Assembly (NCBI GenBank): GCA_963816545.1
Contig: CAWFLE010000005.1
Location: 1 to 64,000, forward strand
DNA length: 64,000 nucleotides
Reading direction: 5' to 3'
Source of the DNA: Albimonas sp963816545
GTDB taxonomy: Bacteria; Pseudomonadota; Alphaproteobacteria; Rhodobacterales; Rhodobacteraceae
Positions within the stretch are counted from its first letter, which is position 1, and every line of letters begins with the position of its first letter. Below, piece after piece: positions 18,728-27,310 of the stretch. The position numbers were made by a program, and so were the translations under genes. The notes under the pieces were generated by a model. The model was not told where the DNA came from and ran no database searches. It saw only the letters and a list, made by a program, of their open reading frames with translations.

Positions 18728-19258
18728 CTAACCTTTGTTGACGGCCGAGTTGGCGGGCTCCGCCGTCCACCTGCGCACCTCGCCCTCGACCCCGTCCCAG
18801 GCGCCCGGGATCAGCTCCCGCGCCAGCACGCGAGCGGGGTTGGTGGGGGGCGGCATCTCCAGGGCGGTCCCGAATTCCCGCGTGAAGCCGAAGCGACGAT
18901 AGTAGGGCTCGTCCCCCACCAGCGCGACCCGGCCCCAGCCCAACTCCGCGGCCCGGTCCAGCGTGAACCCGATCAGCAGGGCCGCCAGCCCCTCGCCCTG
19001 CCGGGTGGGGTGAACCGCGACGGGGCCGAGCAGCAGCGCCTCGTCCCCCCGCTCTCCGACCCGAACGGGCCAATAGCGGATGGCCCCGGCCACGGCGTCG
19101 TATTCGTCGCGCGCGAGGCGGCAGAGGTCCTTCACCGGCTCCACCCCGTCGCGCAGGCGGTAGCTGCTCAGCGCGGTGCGGCCCGGCGCGAAGCAGGTGT
19201 CGTAGAGCCATTCCACCTCGGGGCCGTCCACGACCCGTTCGGGCAAGATCCGGAACAT
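18728..19258 (-). CDS. GNAT-family N-acetyltransferase (YhbS-like)
   Basis: A 176-residue GNAT protein. The acetyl-CoA-binding motif A reads LLGPVAVHPTRQGEGLAALLIGFTLDRA (Q/R-x-x-G-x-G/A type). The core continues with RVALVGDEPYYRRFGF, the pattern typical of the YhbS subgroup. These cytosolic enzymes acetylate small molecules or protein N-termini and lysines. The substrate cannot be told from sequence. It is divergent from the flavin reductase gene (start 19367), leaving about 110 bp of shared promoter region. Its 3' end faces the decayed 3'-end copies of the Bat-like operon. Confidence 0.88.
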   Translation of the reverse strand: MFRILPERVVDGPEVEWLYDTCFAPGRTALSSYRLRDGVEPVKDLCRLARDEYDAVAGAIRYWPVRVGERGDEALLLGPVAVHPTRQGEGLAALLIGFTLDRAAELGWGRVALVGDEPYYRRFGFTREFGTALEMPPPTNPARVLARELIPGAWDGVEGEVRRWTAEPANSAVNKG

Positions 19259-19366
19259 CGGCCGGCCCCATCTGCGTCCACATCCCCGCCGAGGGGCCGT
19301 CGCGCCGTAGCACGCCCCCCGGGACTTCGTCTAGAACGGGGGCCGACGCAACGACCGGAGAGCTCC

Positions 19367-20021
19367 ATGCGCTACACGATCGAGGAGGGCCACCCCCTCC
19401 CGCACAACCCGTTCAAGGCGATCTGCGCCCCGCGGCCGATCGGCTGGATCTCCAGCCTCGACGATCAGGGCCGGGCGAACCTCGCGCCCTATTCCTTCTT
19501 CAACGGGATCGCGGACGACCCGCCCATGGTGATGTTCTCGGTCACCGGCCGGAAGGTCGGGCGGGAGGCGGAGGTGAAGGACAGCCTCGCCAACGTGCGC
19601 GCCACCGGGGAATTCGCGGTCAACATCGTGAGCTGGGCGCTGAAGGACGCCATGAACCTCACCTCCGGCGGGTGGGAGCATGAGCAGGACGAGTTCGAGC
19701 TCGCGGGGCTGGAGAAGGCGGACTGCCTGCTCATCAAGGCTCCCCGCGTGAAGGCCGCGCCGCGCGACGCTGGAATGCGTGCTGCACCAGGAGGTGGTCC
19801 TGCCGCAGGGCGGCGCGGGCACGGAGAACGTGATGGTGCTGGGCCGCGTGGTGGCGGTGCACGTGCAGGACGACCTCGTGCCCGACGGGATCTTCGACCT
19901 GACGAAGTTCCATCCCGTCGCCCGCTGCGGCTACAAGGACTACGCCGTGGTGCGCGAGCTGTTCGAGATGACCCGCCCCGGCGACGGCGACGCAGAGGCG
20001 ATGTCCGCCCGCGCCGGATGA
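19367..20021 (+). pseudogene. Flavin reductase-like FMN-binding protein, one frameshift
   Basis: About 217 residues across a break near 19765. The first part (NPFKAICAPRPIGWISSLDDQGRANLAPYSFFNGI, then FAVNIVSWALKDAMNLTS) is the FMN-binding split-barrel of the flavin reductase family. After the break the other frame gives TLECVLHQEVVLPQG, VMVLGRVVAVHVQDDLV and HPVARCGYKDYAVV, which completes the domain. Such proteins bind FMN and often supply reduced flavin to oxygenases. The stop overlaps the ATG of the dead apt gene by 4 bp (ATGA). The coding quality on both sides suggests a sequencing indel near the GCGCGACGC run. Confidence 0.8.
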
Positions 20022-20525
20022 GCGGGGCGCCCGAGGGGGACGTGCGGCGATGGATCCGCACGATTCCCGACTTCCCGAAGAAGGGGATCATGTTCCGCGA
20101 CGCGGTCCCTCTCTGCGCCGACCGGCTGGGCTTCCGCACGGCGGTGGAGCAGCTCTCGGCGCCCTAGGAGGAGGGGCGCATCCACCATGTGGCGGGGCTG
20201 GAGGCGGGCGGCGTCATCCCGGGCGGCACGGTGGCGCTGCGGTGGGGGGTCTCGCCGTGCGTAAGGAGGGGAAGCTGCCAGGGCCGCGATTCTCCCAGCC
20301 CTATCCGCTGGAATAAGGCGAGGCGGAGCTGGAGGCGCATAAGGATGCGATCAGGCCCGGCGAGGCCGTGCTGATCGTGGACGACTTGCTGGCCACCGGC
20401 GGCGCCGCCGAGGCTGCCGTGAGGCTGGTTGAGCGGCTGAGCGGGATCGTGGCCGGCGCAGCCTCCGTGGTGGACCTGCCGGAGCTGGGCGAGCGGGCGC
20501 GGATCGAGGCTCTGCGCCTACGAGG
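20018..20525 (+). pseudogene. apt: Adenine phosphoribosyltransferase, decayed
   Basis: The N-terminus RRWIRTIPDFPKKGIMFRDAVPLCADRLGFRTAVEQL matches apt, but the frame ends at a TAG (20165-20167). In other frames the remains are recognisable: HHVAGLEAGGVIPGGTVAL (for V.GIEARGFI.G..LA) and the PRPP-binding loop VLIVDDLLATGGAAEAAVRLV at about 20370-20435. Between them the KPGKLP region is scrambled. Besides frameshifts there are many substitutions (for example GG for RG in EARGF). Unlike the neighbouring single-indel genes, this looks like a genuinely dead copy. A functional apt or another purine salvage route is expected elsewhere. Confidence 0.8.
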
Positions 20526-21160
20526 GACATTAGGGAACATTCTTCGCGTCCGGCCGCGGTCGTTTACCCGCCGGTTGAGAATAGCTCGTCTATCCAGAAG
20601 AGACCCCGGGGCGGGGATGGCGGTGGTTCCGCCGAAGCTCCGGGAGGCGTTCGGAAGGAGCCGTCCCGCGCGTATCTGGCGGCGTGGGAGCGTAAGGGGA
20701 GATTGGCGTGCGAGCCGGCGGGACGGCTCCTTTCCGAGGATTTGGTGCAGGACGAAGGGCGCTCGGCCACGATGCCGGACCTCGCGCGGCGCGACGGAGG
20801 CGACGGCCGAAAACAGCGGCGAGGCTCGTCCGCGGAATTGGCGCGGCGGCAACGGTGACGGGCGAGTTGCGCACCACAGGCCGAAGAGCAGCGAGCGGGC
20901 TTGCGCCGGCCTCGGCGTCGGCCGTCGCCCCGGAAAGACCGAGGGCCGAGGCGAGGCCGACGCGCCGGCCATGGCGACGCCGAGGGGGGCCGGGCCCGGC
21001 GAGACCGCAGCGAGCCTGACGTCGCCGAAGGCGGGCCAACCGAGGCCGGAGGCGGGCCGGCCTTGGCCGCTGCCGGCGCAGATTCGCAGGTCGCAGCTTG
21101 AGAGTGGCGACTCCTGGCGCCGATACCATCGGTTGGACTGGCTGGCGCTCGGTCCGGGCC
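20526..21160. other. Gene-free region after decayed apt
   Basis: These 635 bases contain no gene I can support. Long open frames exist in several registers on both strands but have low-complexity Arg/Pro/Ala-rich translations. The right half is rich in GAGGCCG/GGCCGAGG-type short repeats (for example around 20938-21060). It could be decayed coding sequence continuous with the apt pseudogene. Confidence 0.5.
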
Positions 21161-22597
21161 TCAGCCTCTCAGCACCGCCCCCGGGTTCATGATCCCGGCC
21201 GGGTCCAGCGCAGCCTTGATTGCACGCATGGCCTGCAGCTTTGCAGGGTCGCCGTAGCGCTCCAGGTCCTCGGCCTTGAAGCGGCCGATGCCGTGCTCCG
21301 CGCTGATCGAGCCGCCCTGCGCGTCCACCAGATCATGGGTGATCCGGGTCAGGCGCGGCTTGAGGTTGGCGTAGTCGGAGCGCGACCGGCCCTCGGCCGG
21401 GAACAGGTTGAAATGCAGGTTGCCGTCGCCGAGATGGCCGAAGGCGTTGATGCGCAGGTCCGGCGCCTCGCGGTGCAGGGCCTCGGTCGCGGCCTCCATG
21501 AAGCGGGCGATCCGGGACATCGGCACCGAGATGTCGTGGGATGCGACCGCCCCGACCTTCCGGTTGCCCTCCGGGATCGATTCCCGCAGGCGCCAGAAGT
21601 CCTCGCGCTGCTGGTCCGACTGAGCGAGGGCGCCATCGGCCGCGAGGCCGCGTTCGAACGCCTCTGCCAGCGCCGATTCGAGGCGGGCCTGGAGAGCGCC
21701 GCCCTCGCCGCCGCCGGCTTCGATCAGCACCGACCATTCCGGGACGGGCTCCACCGGGCAGCGGGTTCCGGGGACGTGGGCGAGCGCGAAGCCGATGCCG
21801 GAGGCCTGCATCAGCTCGAACGCCGACACCTGCTCGCCCAGCCGTGCGCGCATCAGGTGCAGGAGGTCGAGCGCCGCGTCCGGCGAGGGGACGGCCACGA
21901 ACGCCGCCGCGCGTTCCGCCGGGCGGGGGAAGAGGCGCAGCGCGGCGGCGGTGATGATCCCCAGCGTGCCCTCTGCGCCGATCAGGAGCCCGCGCAGGTC
22001 GTAGCCGGTGTTGTCCTTGCGCACCCGCCGCAGGCCGCGGTGGATGGAGCCGTCCGGGAGCACCGCCTCGATCCCGAGGCAGAGGTCGCGCGCCATGCCG
22101 TAGCGCAGCACGTTCACGCCGCCCGCGTTGGTGGAGAGGATGCCGCCCACGCGCGCCGTGCCCTCCGAGGCGATGGAGAGGGGGAACAGGCGGTCCGCGC
22201 CCTCCGCGGCCTCCTGCACGGAGGCGAGGGTGCATCCGGCCTCGGCCACGATCACGTCGTCCTCGGGGGCGATCTCGCGGATCCGGTTCAGCCGCTCGAT
22301 CGAGAGGAGCAGGCCCGGGGGGCCGTCCGCGCGGACCTGGCCGCCGACGAGGCCGGTGCCGCCGGCCCAGGGGATCACGGCCACGCGGTGCTCCGAGGCG
22401 TGGCGGAGGAGGGCGGCGACCTCCTCCACCGACTCGGGCCGCAGGACGAGGGCGGCGGCGCCGTGGGCGATGTCGCGGGGCTCGCGCAGGTAGGGCTCGG
22501 CGTCGGGCCCCTCGCGCAGGCCGGCGGGGCCGAGCATCTCGCGGACCGAGCCGAGGAAGTCCTCGGAGGGAGGCTGGAGGGCGGGGCGGTCGGACAT
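21161..22597 (-). CDS. FAD-binding oxidoreductase, GlcD/D-lactate dehydrogenase type
   Basis: A 478-residue flavoprotein with an N-terminal PCMH-type FAD-binding domain (VAVIPWAGGTGLVGGQ, then ASEGTARVGGILSTNAGGVNVLRYGMARDL and DLRGLLIGAEGTLGIIT). The C-terminal cap has the metal and substrate histidines in INAFGHLGDGNLHFN and ISAEHGIGRFK, the pattern of the GlcD/DLD/D-2-hydroxyglutarate dehydrogenase family. These enzymes oxidise D-2-hydroxy acids and pass electrons to quinone or cytochrome c. There are no adjacent glcE/glcF genes, so a single-subunit D-lactate or D-2-hydroxyglutarate dehydrogenase is the better guess. The Sua5-type gene lies 17 bp upstream on the same strand, suggesting co-transcription. 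Confidence 0.9.
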   Translation of the reverse strand: MSDRPALQPPSEDFLGSVREMLGPAGLREGPDAEPYLREPRDIAHGAAALVLRPESVEEVAALLRHASEHRVAVIPWAGGTGLVGGQVRADGPPGLLLSIERLNRIREIAPEDDVIVAEAGCTLASVQEAAEGADRLFPLSIASEGTARVGGILSTNAGGVNVLRYGMARDLCLGIEAVLPDGSIHRGLRRVRKDNTGYDLRGLLIGAEGTLGIITAAALRLFPRPAERAAAFVAVPSPDAALDLLHLMRARLGEQVSAFELMQASGIGFALAHVPGTRCPVEPVPEWSVLIEAGGGEGGALQARLESALAEAFERGLAADGALAQSDQQREDFWRLRESIPEGNRKVGAVASHDISVPMSRIARFMEAATEALHREAPDLRINAFGHLGDGNLHFNLFPAEGRSRSDYANLKPRLTRITHDLVDAQGGSISAEHGIGRFKAEDLERYGDPAKLQAMRAIKAALDPAGIMNPGAVLRG

Positions 22598-22614
22598 TAG
22601 GATCTCCCGGGCGG

Positions 22615-23568
22615 TCAGGCCTGTCGCGGCGCGGCGGCGCGGCGGAGGCGGTCGTTGATGGCGGCGCCCAGCCCGGTCTGCGGGATCGGGGCGACGGCGA
22701 TGGTCCCGCGATGGGCGAGGAGCGCGTCCACGGCGCGGAGCGCGGCGAAGAGGCGGGCGGCGGCCTCTGCCAGATCGCCGGAGGGGGAGAGGTTGAGGCC
22801 TGCGGGCCAGGCGGGGCCGGGGCCGAAGCCGAGCCAGCCTTCGCCCTCGCGCGGGGCGTCGGCGTTCAGGCGGAGGCGGGCGCCGGGGGCGTAGTGGGAG
22901 GCGAGCATACCGGGCGCCGCGACGTTCGGGCCGGGGGGGAGGAGGGGGCCCGCGATCTCCTCGATGGCCTCGGCGGGGAGGCCGCCAGGCCGCAGCAGGA
23001 CGGGACGGCCGTCGCGGAAGCCGACGATGGCGCTTTCGAGGCCGACGGGGCAGGGGCCGCCGTCGAGGATGGCGGCGATGCGGCCCGAGAGGCCCTCGGC
23101 CACATGCTCGGCGGTGGTGGGGCTGACCCGGCCGGAGGGATTGGCGGAGGGGGCGGCCACAGGAACCTGCGCGAGCTCCAGCAGACGGCGGGCGAGGGGG
23201 TGGGCGGGGACGCGGATCGCCACGCTGGGCAGGCCCGCGGAGACGGCGGCGGCGAGAGCGCCCTCGCGGCGGGGCAGGACCAGGGTGAGGGGGCCGGGCC
23301 AGAAGCGGTCGGCGAGCGCCCGGGCGGGAGCGGGGAGATCGGCCAGCGCCTCGGCGGCGGCGATGTCCGGGACGTGGACGATCAGGGGATTGTGCGCGGG
23401 GCGGCCCTTGGCGGCGTAGATTGCGGCGGCGGCGTCCTCGCGGTCCGCGCGGGCCCCGAGGCCGTAGACGGTCTCGGTCGGGAAGGCGACGAGCCGGCTC
23501 TCGCGCAGGAGGGCCGCGGCGCGGCAGAGGCCGGCCTCGTCGGCGCCGAGGCGCTCGGTGGTCTGCAT
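22615..23568 (-). CDS. L-threonylcarbamoyladenylate synthase (Sua5/YrdC family)
   Basis: About 317 residues. The YrdC domain shows PTETVYGLGARA, the nucleotide-binding IYAAKGRPAHNPLIVHV and VAAPSANPSGRVSPTTAEHV. A Sua5-type C-terminal domain follows (PGMLASHYAPGARL, then LGFG). The enzyme makes threonylcarbamoyl-AMP from Thr, bicarbonate and ATP for the t6A37 modification of ANN-decoding tRNAs. The ATG at 23568 (MQTTERLG) fits the family N-terminus. An in-frame GTG at 23580 is possible. It lies in a head-to-tail pair with the FAD oxidoreductase and is divergent from the acyl-CoA dehydrogenase gene across the long palindromic repeat. Confidence 0.92.
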   Translation of the reverse strand: MQTTERLGADEAGLCRAAALLRESRLVAFPTETVYGLGARADREDAAAAIYAAKGRPAHNPLIVHVPDIAAAEALADLPAPARALADRFWPGPLTLVLPRREGALAAAVSAGLPSVAIRVPAHPLARRLLELAQVPVAAPSANPSGRVSPTTAEHVAEGLSGRIAAILDGGPCPVGLESAIVGFRDGRPVLLRPGGLPAEAIEEIAGPLLPPGPNVAAPGMLASHYAPGARLRLNADAPREGEGWLGFGPGPAWPAGLNLSPSGDLAEAAARLFAALRAVDALLAHRGTIAVAPIPQTGLGAAINDRLRRAAAPRQA

Positions 23569-24031
23569 GGAGGGGGTCACCCGGACCTCGCGGCGACGCA
23601 CCCGTGGCGGAGGCGCCGCGCCGGCCGTTGCGCCGGTTGCGGCCCGCGCGCCCGCGGCGCGTTCGCAGGACGGTTCCGTCTGGCGGCGGTCGCCATGCAT
23701 CGACCGTCCCGCAGCGCGCCGCGGGCGCCGCCGTCGCCAGAGGAGCCGCCTTCGCGCGGCGCCTCCGCGGGTTCGGGCGGGGCGCGCCGGCCGGGGACGG
23801 CGTCCTGCGCCCGGTCCAGTCTCCGATCCTCGGTCATCGCACCCTCCCGCCTGCGTCCGCGGCGCCGCTGGACACCGCCCGGCGGCTCTTCTAGCGTCCA
23901 CCGCGACCGCGCCCCCGGCTCCGGCGCGGGCGGATCGCCGCCTGCGGAGCCTTCGGCGCAACATCTAGCCGACCGGCGGCGGCAGGGGAACTCCTCGTCC
24001 GGACGCCGGCGCGACAGGGAGAGCCCCGGAG
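23569..24031. other. Divergent intergenic region holding palindromic element
   Basis: These 463 bp lie between the divergent threonylcarbamoyl-AMP synthase and acyl-CoA dehydrogenase genes. The left 200 bp are filled by the long palindrome at 23607-23768. The remainder must contain the acyl-CoA dehydrogenase promoter. I see no further gene. GGGAGAG precedes the ATG at 24032. Confidence 0.5.
23607..23768. repeat. Long nested palindromic intergenic element, copy A
   Basis: Outer arms are GCGGAGGCGCCGCGC (23607-23621) and its exact complement (23754-23768). Inner arms are GCGCCCGCGGCGCG (23648-23661) and its exact complement (23715-23728). A third pair, GGACGGT and ACCGTCC, sits inside (about 23668 and 23703). 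The 162-bp unit could fold into one long interrupted hairpin. A related unit (copy B) lies at 26801-26952 with the same order of motifs, including GCGGCCCG, GTCTGGCGGC and GGCGCCTCCGC. Confidence 0.7.
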
Positions 24032-25747
24032 ATGTCCTACCAGGCCCCGATCCGCGATCTGGCCTTCTGCCTCGACCATGTGGTGGGGGCCGATCGGCTC
24101 GCGCAGACCGAGTTGTTCGCCGAGGCGACCGCCGAGACCCGCGCAGCGGTGCTGGACGAGGTGGGCCGCCTCGCCTCCGGCGTGCTGGCGCCGCTCAACC
24201 GCACCGGCGACAAGCACCCGGCGCGGCTGGAGAACGGCGTGGTGCGCACCCCGCCCGGCTTCCCGGAGGCCTACCGCAAGATCGTCGAGGGCGGCTGGAT
24301 CGGCATGGCCGCCTCGCCCGAGCACGGAGGCATGGGGCTGCCGCTGACGCTCGGCTCCTGCATGGGGGAGATGTTCGCGGGCGCCAACCTCGCGCTGTCG
24401 CTCTGCCCGCTGCTGAGCCAGGGGCAGATCGAGGCGCTGGAGGCGCATGCCTCGGACGAGCTGAAGGCCCTCTACCTTCCAAAGCTCGTCTCGGGCGAGT
24501 GGACCGGGACCATGAACCTGACGGAGCCGCAGGCGGGCTCGGACGTGGGCGCGCTGAGCACCAGGGCCGAGCCGCAGGGCGACGGGACCTGCAGGATCAC
24601 CGGCCAGAAGATCTACATCTCCTGGGGCGACCATGACGTGGCCGAGAACGTCGTCCACCTGGTGCTCGCCAAGCTGCCGGATGCGGCGGCGGGGACGCGC
24701 GGCGTGTCGCTGTTCCTCGTGCCCAAGTTCATCCCCGACGAGCAGGGGCGGCCCGGCGTGGCCAACCGCCTCAAGCCCGTGAGCCTCGAGCACAAGCTGG
24801 GCCTGCACGGCTCGCCGACCTGCGTGATGGCCTACGAGGGCGCCACCGGCTGGATGGTCGGCCAGGAGAACGGCGGCATGGCAGCGATGTTCACCATGAT
24901 GAACAACGCGCGGCTGGGCGTGGGGCTGGAGGGGCTCGGCATCGCCGAGGCCGCCTATCAGCACGCGCTCGCCTATGCGCGGGACCGGGTGCAGGGCAAG
25001 ACGGCGGACGGGTCGAACTCGATCCTCGGTCATGCGGACGTGCGGCGGATGCTGATGCGGATGCGGTCGCTGACCGATGCCGCGCGGGCGATCTGCCTCG
25101 ATACCGCGCTGTCGCTGGACATGGCGCGGGCGACCTCGGGCGCCGACGCGAAGGCGTGGGCCGCGCGGGCCGCGTTCCTCACGCCCATCGCCAAGGCCTT
25201 CGGCACCGACGTGGGCAACGAGGTGGCGCAGCGCGGCATCCAGGTGCACGGCGGCATGGGCTTCATCGAGGAGACCGGCGCCGCCCAGTTCGCCCGCGAC
25301 GTGCGGGTGACCACGATCTACGAGGGAACCAACGGCATCCAGGCGATGGACCTTGTGGGCCGCAAGCTCGCCGACGGGGGCGAGGCCGCGCGGGCGCTGC
25401 TGGCGGAGGTGCGCGCAGGCGCGAAGGCGTCGGGCGACGCGGCCATGGGCGCGCAGCTCGGGGCCGCGGCGGATGCGCTGGAGCAGGCGACGGACTGGAT
25501 GCTGGCGGCGGAGCCTAACGACCGCTTCGCGGGCTCGGCGGATTATCTGCGCGCCTGGGCGCTGGCGCTGGGCGCGACCTACCTGCTGAGGGGCGCGGGC
25601 GCGGACACGCCGGAGCGGCCGCGGCGGGAGGCCATCGCGCGCTACTTCTTCGGGCGGGAGCTGCCGGTGCTGGCGGGGCTCTGCCAGTCGGCGCAGGTGG
25701 GCGCCGCGCCGCTCTATGCGCTGAGCGGCGAAGAGATGGCCTCGTGA
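24032..25747 (+). CDS. Acyl-CoA dehydrogenase (DmdC/FadE-like, about 570 aa)
   Basis: A 571-residue acyl-CoA dehydrogenase of the long type. It has the N-terminal extension (MSYQAPIRDLAFCLDHVVG), the FAD-binding signature MNLTEPQAGSDVGAL, and the ITGQKIYISWGDHD segment. Later come GIQVHGGMGFIEETGAAQFARDVRVTTIYEGTNGIQAMDL with the catalytic Glu in YEGTNGIQ, and a C-terminal DUF1974-like domain. It uses FAD and passes electrons to ETF. This length class includes medium- and long-chain FadE paralogues and the 3-methylmercaptopropionyl-CoA dehydrogenase DmdC of roseobacters. Substrate choice cannot be read. Its TGA overlaps the GTG of the MBL hydrolase gene, so the two are coupled. Confidence 0.92.
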   Translation: MSYQAPIRDLAFCLDHVVGADRLAQTELFAEATAETRAAVLDEVGRLASGVLAPLNRTGDKHPARLENGVVRTPPGFPEAYRKIVEGGWIGMAASPEHGGMGLPLTLGSCMGEMFAGANLALSLCPLLSQGQIEALEAHASDELKALYLPKLVSGEWTGTMNLTEPQAGSDVGALSTRAEPQGDGTCRITGQKIYISWGDHDVAENVVHLVLAKLPDAAAGTRGVSLFLVPKFIPDEQGRPGVANRLKPVSLEHKLGLHGSPTCVMAYEGATGWMVGQENGGMAAMFTMMNNARLGVGLEGLGIAEAAYQHALAYARDRVQGKTADGSNSILGHADVRRMLMRMRSLTDAARAICLDTALSLDMARATSGADAKAWAARAAFLTPIAKAFGTDVGNEVAQRGIQVHGGMGFIEETGAAQFARDVRVTTIYEGTNGIQAMDLVGRKLADGGEAARALLAEVRAGAKASGDAAMGAQLGAAADALEQATDWMLAAEPNDRFAGSADYLRAWALALGATYLLRGAGADTPERPRREAIARYFFGRELPVLAGLCQSAQVGAAPLYALSGEEMAS

Positions 25748-26796
25748 GCGGCGCGGCGCGGACCCGTCCCGGGGTGCGGTTCCCCTGGCCCGACGCCCCC
25801 GGCCCGGGGGAGACGATCGAGCTGGCGGAGGGGGTTCTGTGGGCGCGGATCGGCCTGCCCTCGCGCCTCAACCACGTCAACGTGCTGCTGATCGACGAGG
25901 GGGACTCGTGGACGGTGGTGGACACCGGCCTTCGCCACAAGCAGTGCCTGGAGGACTGGGACCGCCTGCGCCGCGGGGCGATGGCGGGCAAGCCGGTCAG
26001 CCGGGTGGTGGCGACGCATCACCACCCGGATCATATCGGCCTCGCCGGCAAGTTCATGACCGAGGACGGGGCGGAGCTGTGGACCACCCGCACGGCCTAC
26101 CTGATGACCCGGATGCTGCAGTTCGACCATCACGACGCGCATCCGCCGGCGCAGGTGGAGCACTGGCGGCGGGGCGGAACGCCGCCCGAGATGCTGGAGA
26201 AGCTGGCCGCGCAGGCCCCGTGGAATTTCTCGACCGCCACCCACCGGCTGCCGCTGGGCTACAAGCGCATCCAGGAGGGCGACGAGATCCGCATGGGCGG
26301 ACGGCGCTGGATCGTGCGCATGGGCGACGGGCACGCGCCGGAGCATGCCACGTTCTGGTCGCAGGACGACCGGCTGGTGATCGCGGGGGATCAGGCGATC
26401 CCGGGGATCTCGTCCAATCTGGGCGTGCATCCGACGGAGCCTGAGGCGGATCCGGTGGGGGAATGGCTGAGCTCGTGCGAGCGGCTGCTGGAGCATGCGC
26501 GCGACGACCATCTGGCGGTCCCGGGGCACAAGCTGGCCTTCACGGGGCTGCCCTCGCGGTTCGAGCAGTTGATCGCCAACCACCACGGGGCGATAGAGCG
26601 GCTGCGCGGGCATCTGGGGGAATGGCGGACGGTGGCCGAGTGCTTCGTGCCGATCTTCGGGCGGCAGATCGAGCAGGCGGTGTTCGGCCTCGCGCTCAAC
26701 GAGGCGCTGGGGCACCTGAACCACATGTGGCTCGGCGGCGAGGTGGAGCGGGAGATGGGCGAGGACGGCGCCTGGCGCTGGCGGATGACCCGCTGA
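25744..26796 (+). CDS. MBL-fold metallo-hydrolase
   Basis: A 350-residue metallo-beta-lactamase-fold hydrolase with the metal-binding motif THHHPDHIG, a later metal ligand in MGDGHAPEHATFW, and an Asp in DRLVIAGDQAIPGISSN. After about 240 residues comes a helical C-terminal domain (LIANHHGAIERLRGHL) typical of the GloB-like group that sits beside acyl-CoA dehydrogenases. The reaction is a thioester, ester or lactone hydrolysis, so it may act on the acyl-CoA product of the coupled dehydrogenase. That is an inference from the 4-bp GTGA overlap. A GTG start is used. The palindromic repeat copy B begins four bases after its stop. Confidence 0.88.
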   Translation: MSGAARTRPGVRFPWPDAPGPGETIELAEGVLWARIGLPSRLNHVNVLLIDEGDSWTVVDTGLRHKQCLEDWDRLRRGAMAGKPVSRVVATHHHPDHIGLAGKFMTEDGAELWTTRTAYLMTRMLQFDHHDAHPPAQVEHWRRGGTPPEMLEKLAAQAPWNFSTATHRLPLGYKRIQEGDEIRMGGRRWIVRMGDGHAPEHATFWSQDDRLVIAGDQAIPGISSNLGVHPTEPEADPVGEWLSSCERLLEHARDDHLAVPGHKLAFTGLPSRFEQLIANHHGAIERLRGHLGEWRTVAECFVPIFGRQIEQAVFGLALNEALGHLNHMWLGGEVEREMGEDGAWRWRMTR

Positions 26797-26800
26797 CGCG

Positions 26801-26952
26801 GGCGCCGCGCGGAGGTTCCGCCGATTGCGGCCCGTCCGCCCGCGGCGCGGGGCCGGCCGGTCGCGGTCTGGCGGCCGTCGCCTCAGGCGGACCGCTCGCC
26901 CTGCGCCGCGGGCGGTCGCGGACCCAGGGGGCGAGAGGGTCGGCGCGGCGCC
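26801..26952. repeat. Long nested palindromic intergenic element, copy B
   Basis: GGCGCCGCGC (26801-26810) pairs with GCGCGGCGCC (26943-26952). Inside, GCCCGCGGCGC (26838-26848) pairs with GCGCCGCGGGC (26903-26913). The order of blocks matches copy A at 23607-23768. It fills most of the 297-bp spacer between the MBL hydrolase gene and the cytochrome oxidase subunit IV gene. Confidence 0.7.
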
Positions 26953-27093
26953 TCCGCAGGCGGGGGCTGGGCGCGACCTTTTCGGCCTTGAACCGCGGCG
27001 CGTCGCCCGGCTAGTCAGACGAAGAGCGTCGTCCGCCCCAGCGGGCGACGGCACGCATGACCGCCCGTCCGGGCGCAAGGAAGGAAGCCCGCC

Positions 27094-27258
27094 ATGTCCG
27101 CCGAAACCGACGTGCAGCACTCCGGAACCCGCCACGAACCCGGCACGATGGACATTTCCGAGCAGGAGAAGACCTTCTCGGGGTTCCTGTTCGTGATCGC
27201 CTTCCACATGGTGGCGATTCCGACGCTGCTGATCTTCCTGCTGCTGATCAACGGCTGA
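27094..27258 (+). CDS. aa3-type cytochrome c oxidase subunit IV
   Basis: A 54-residue protein. The short polar N-terminus ends in GTMDISEQEKTFSGFL, the signature of the bacterial aa3 oxidase subunit IV family (COX4_pro_2). One transmembrane helix follows (FVIAFHMVAIPTLLIFLLL). It is a non-catalytic subunit that packs against subunits I-III of the inner-membrane oxidase. In Rhodobacterales it is often encoded apart from the main cta operon, as here. AAGGAAG lies about ten bases before the ATG. It is monocistronic, bounded by the palindrome on the left and a hairpin terminator shared with the convergent protease gene on the right. Confidence 0.88.
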   Translation: MSAETDVQHSGTRHEPGTMDISEQEKTFSGFLFVIAFHMVAIPTLLIFLLLING

Positions 27259-27276
27259 GGCCGCCCGGCTTTGCGT

Positions 27277-27302
27277 CGGCGCCCCCTCGCGAGAGGGCGC
27301 CG
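27277..27302. terminator. Hairpin between convergent genes
   Basis: CGGCGCCCCCTC, loop GCGA, GAGGGCGCCG gives a 10-bp stem with a two-base bulge between the convergent subunit IV and M48 genes. There is no T-run on either side, so termination would be weak or Rho-assisted. Confidence 0.4.
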
Positions 27303-27310
27303 CGCGCGCC

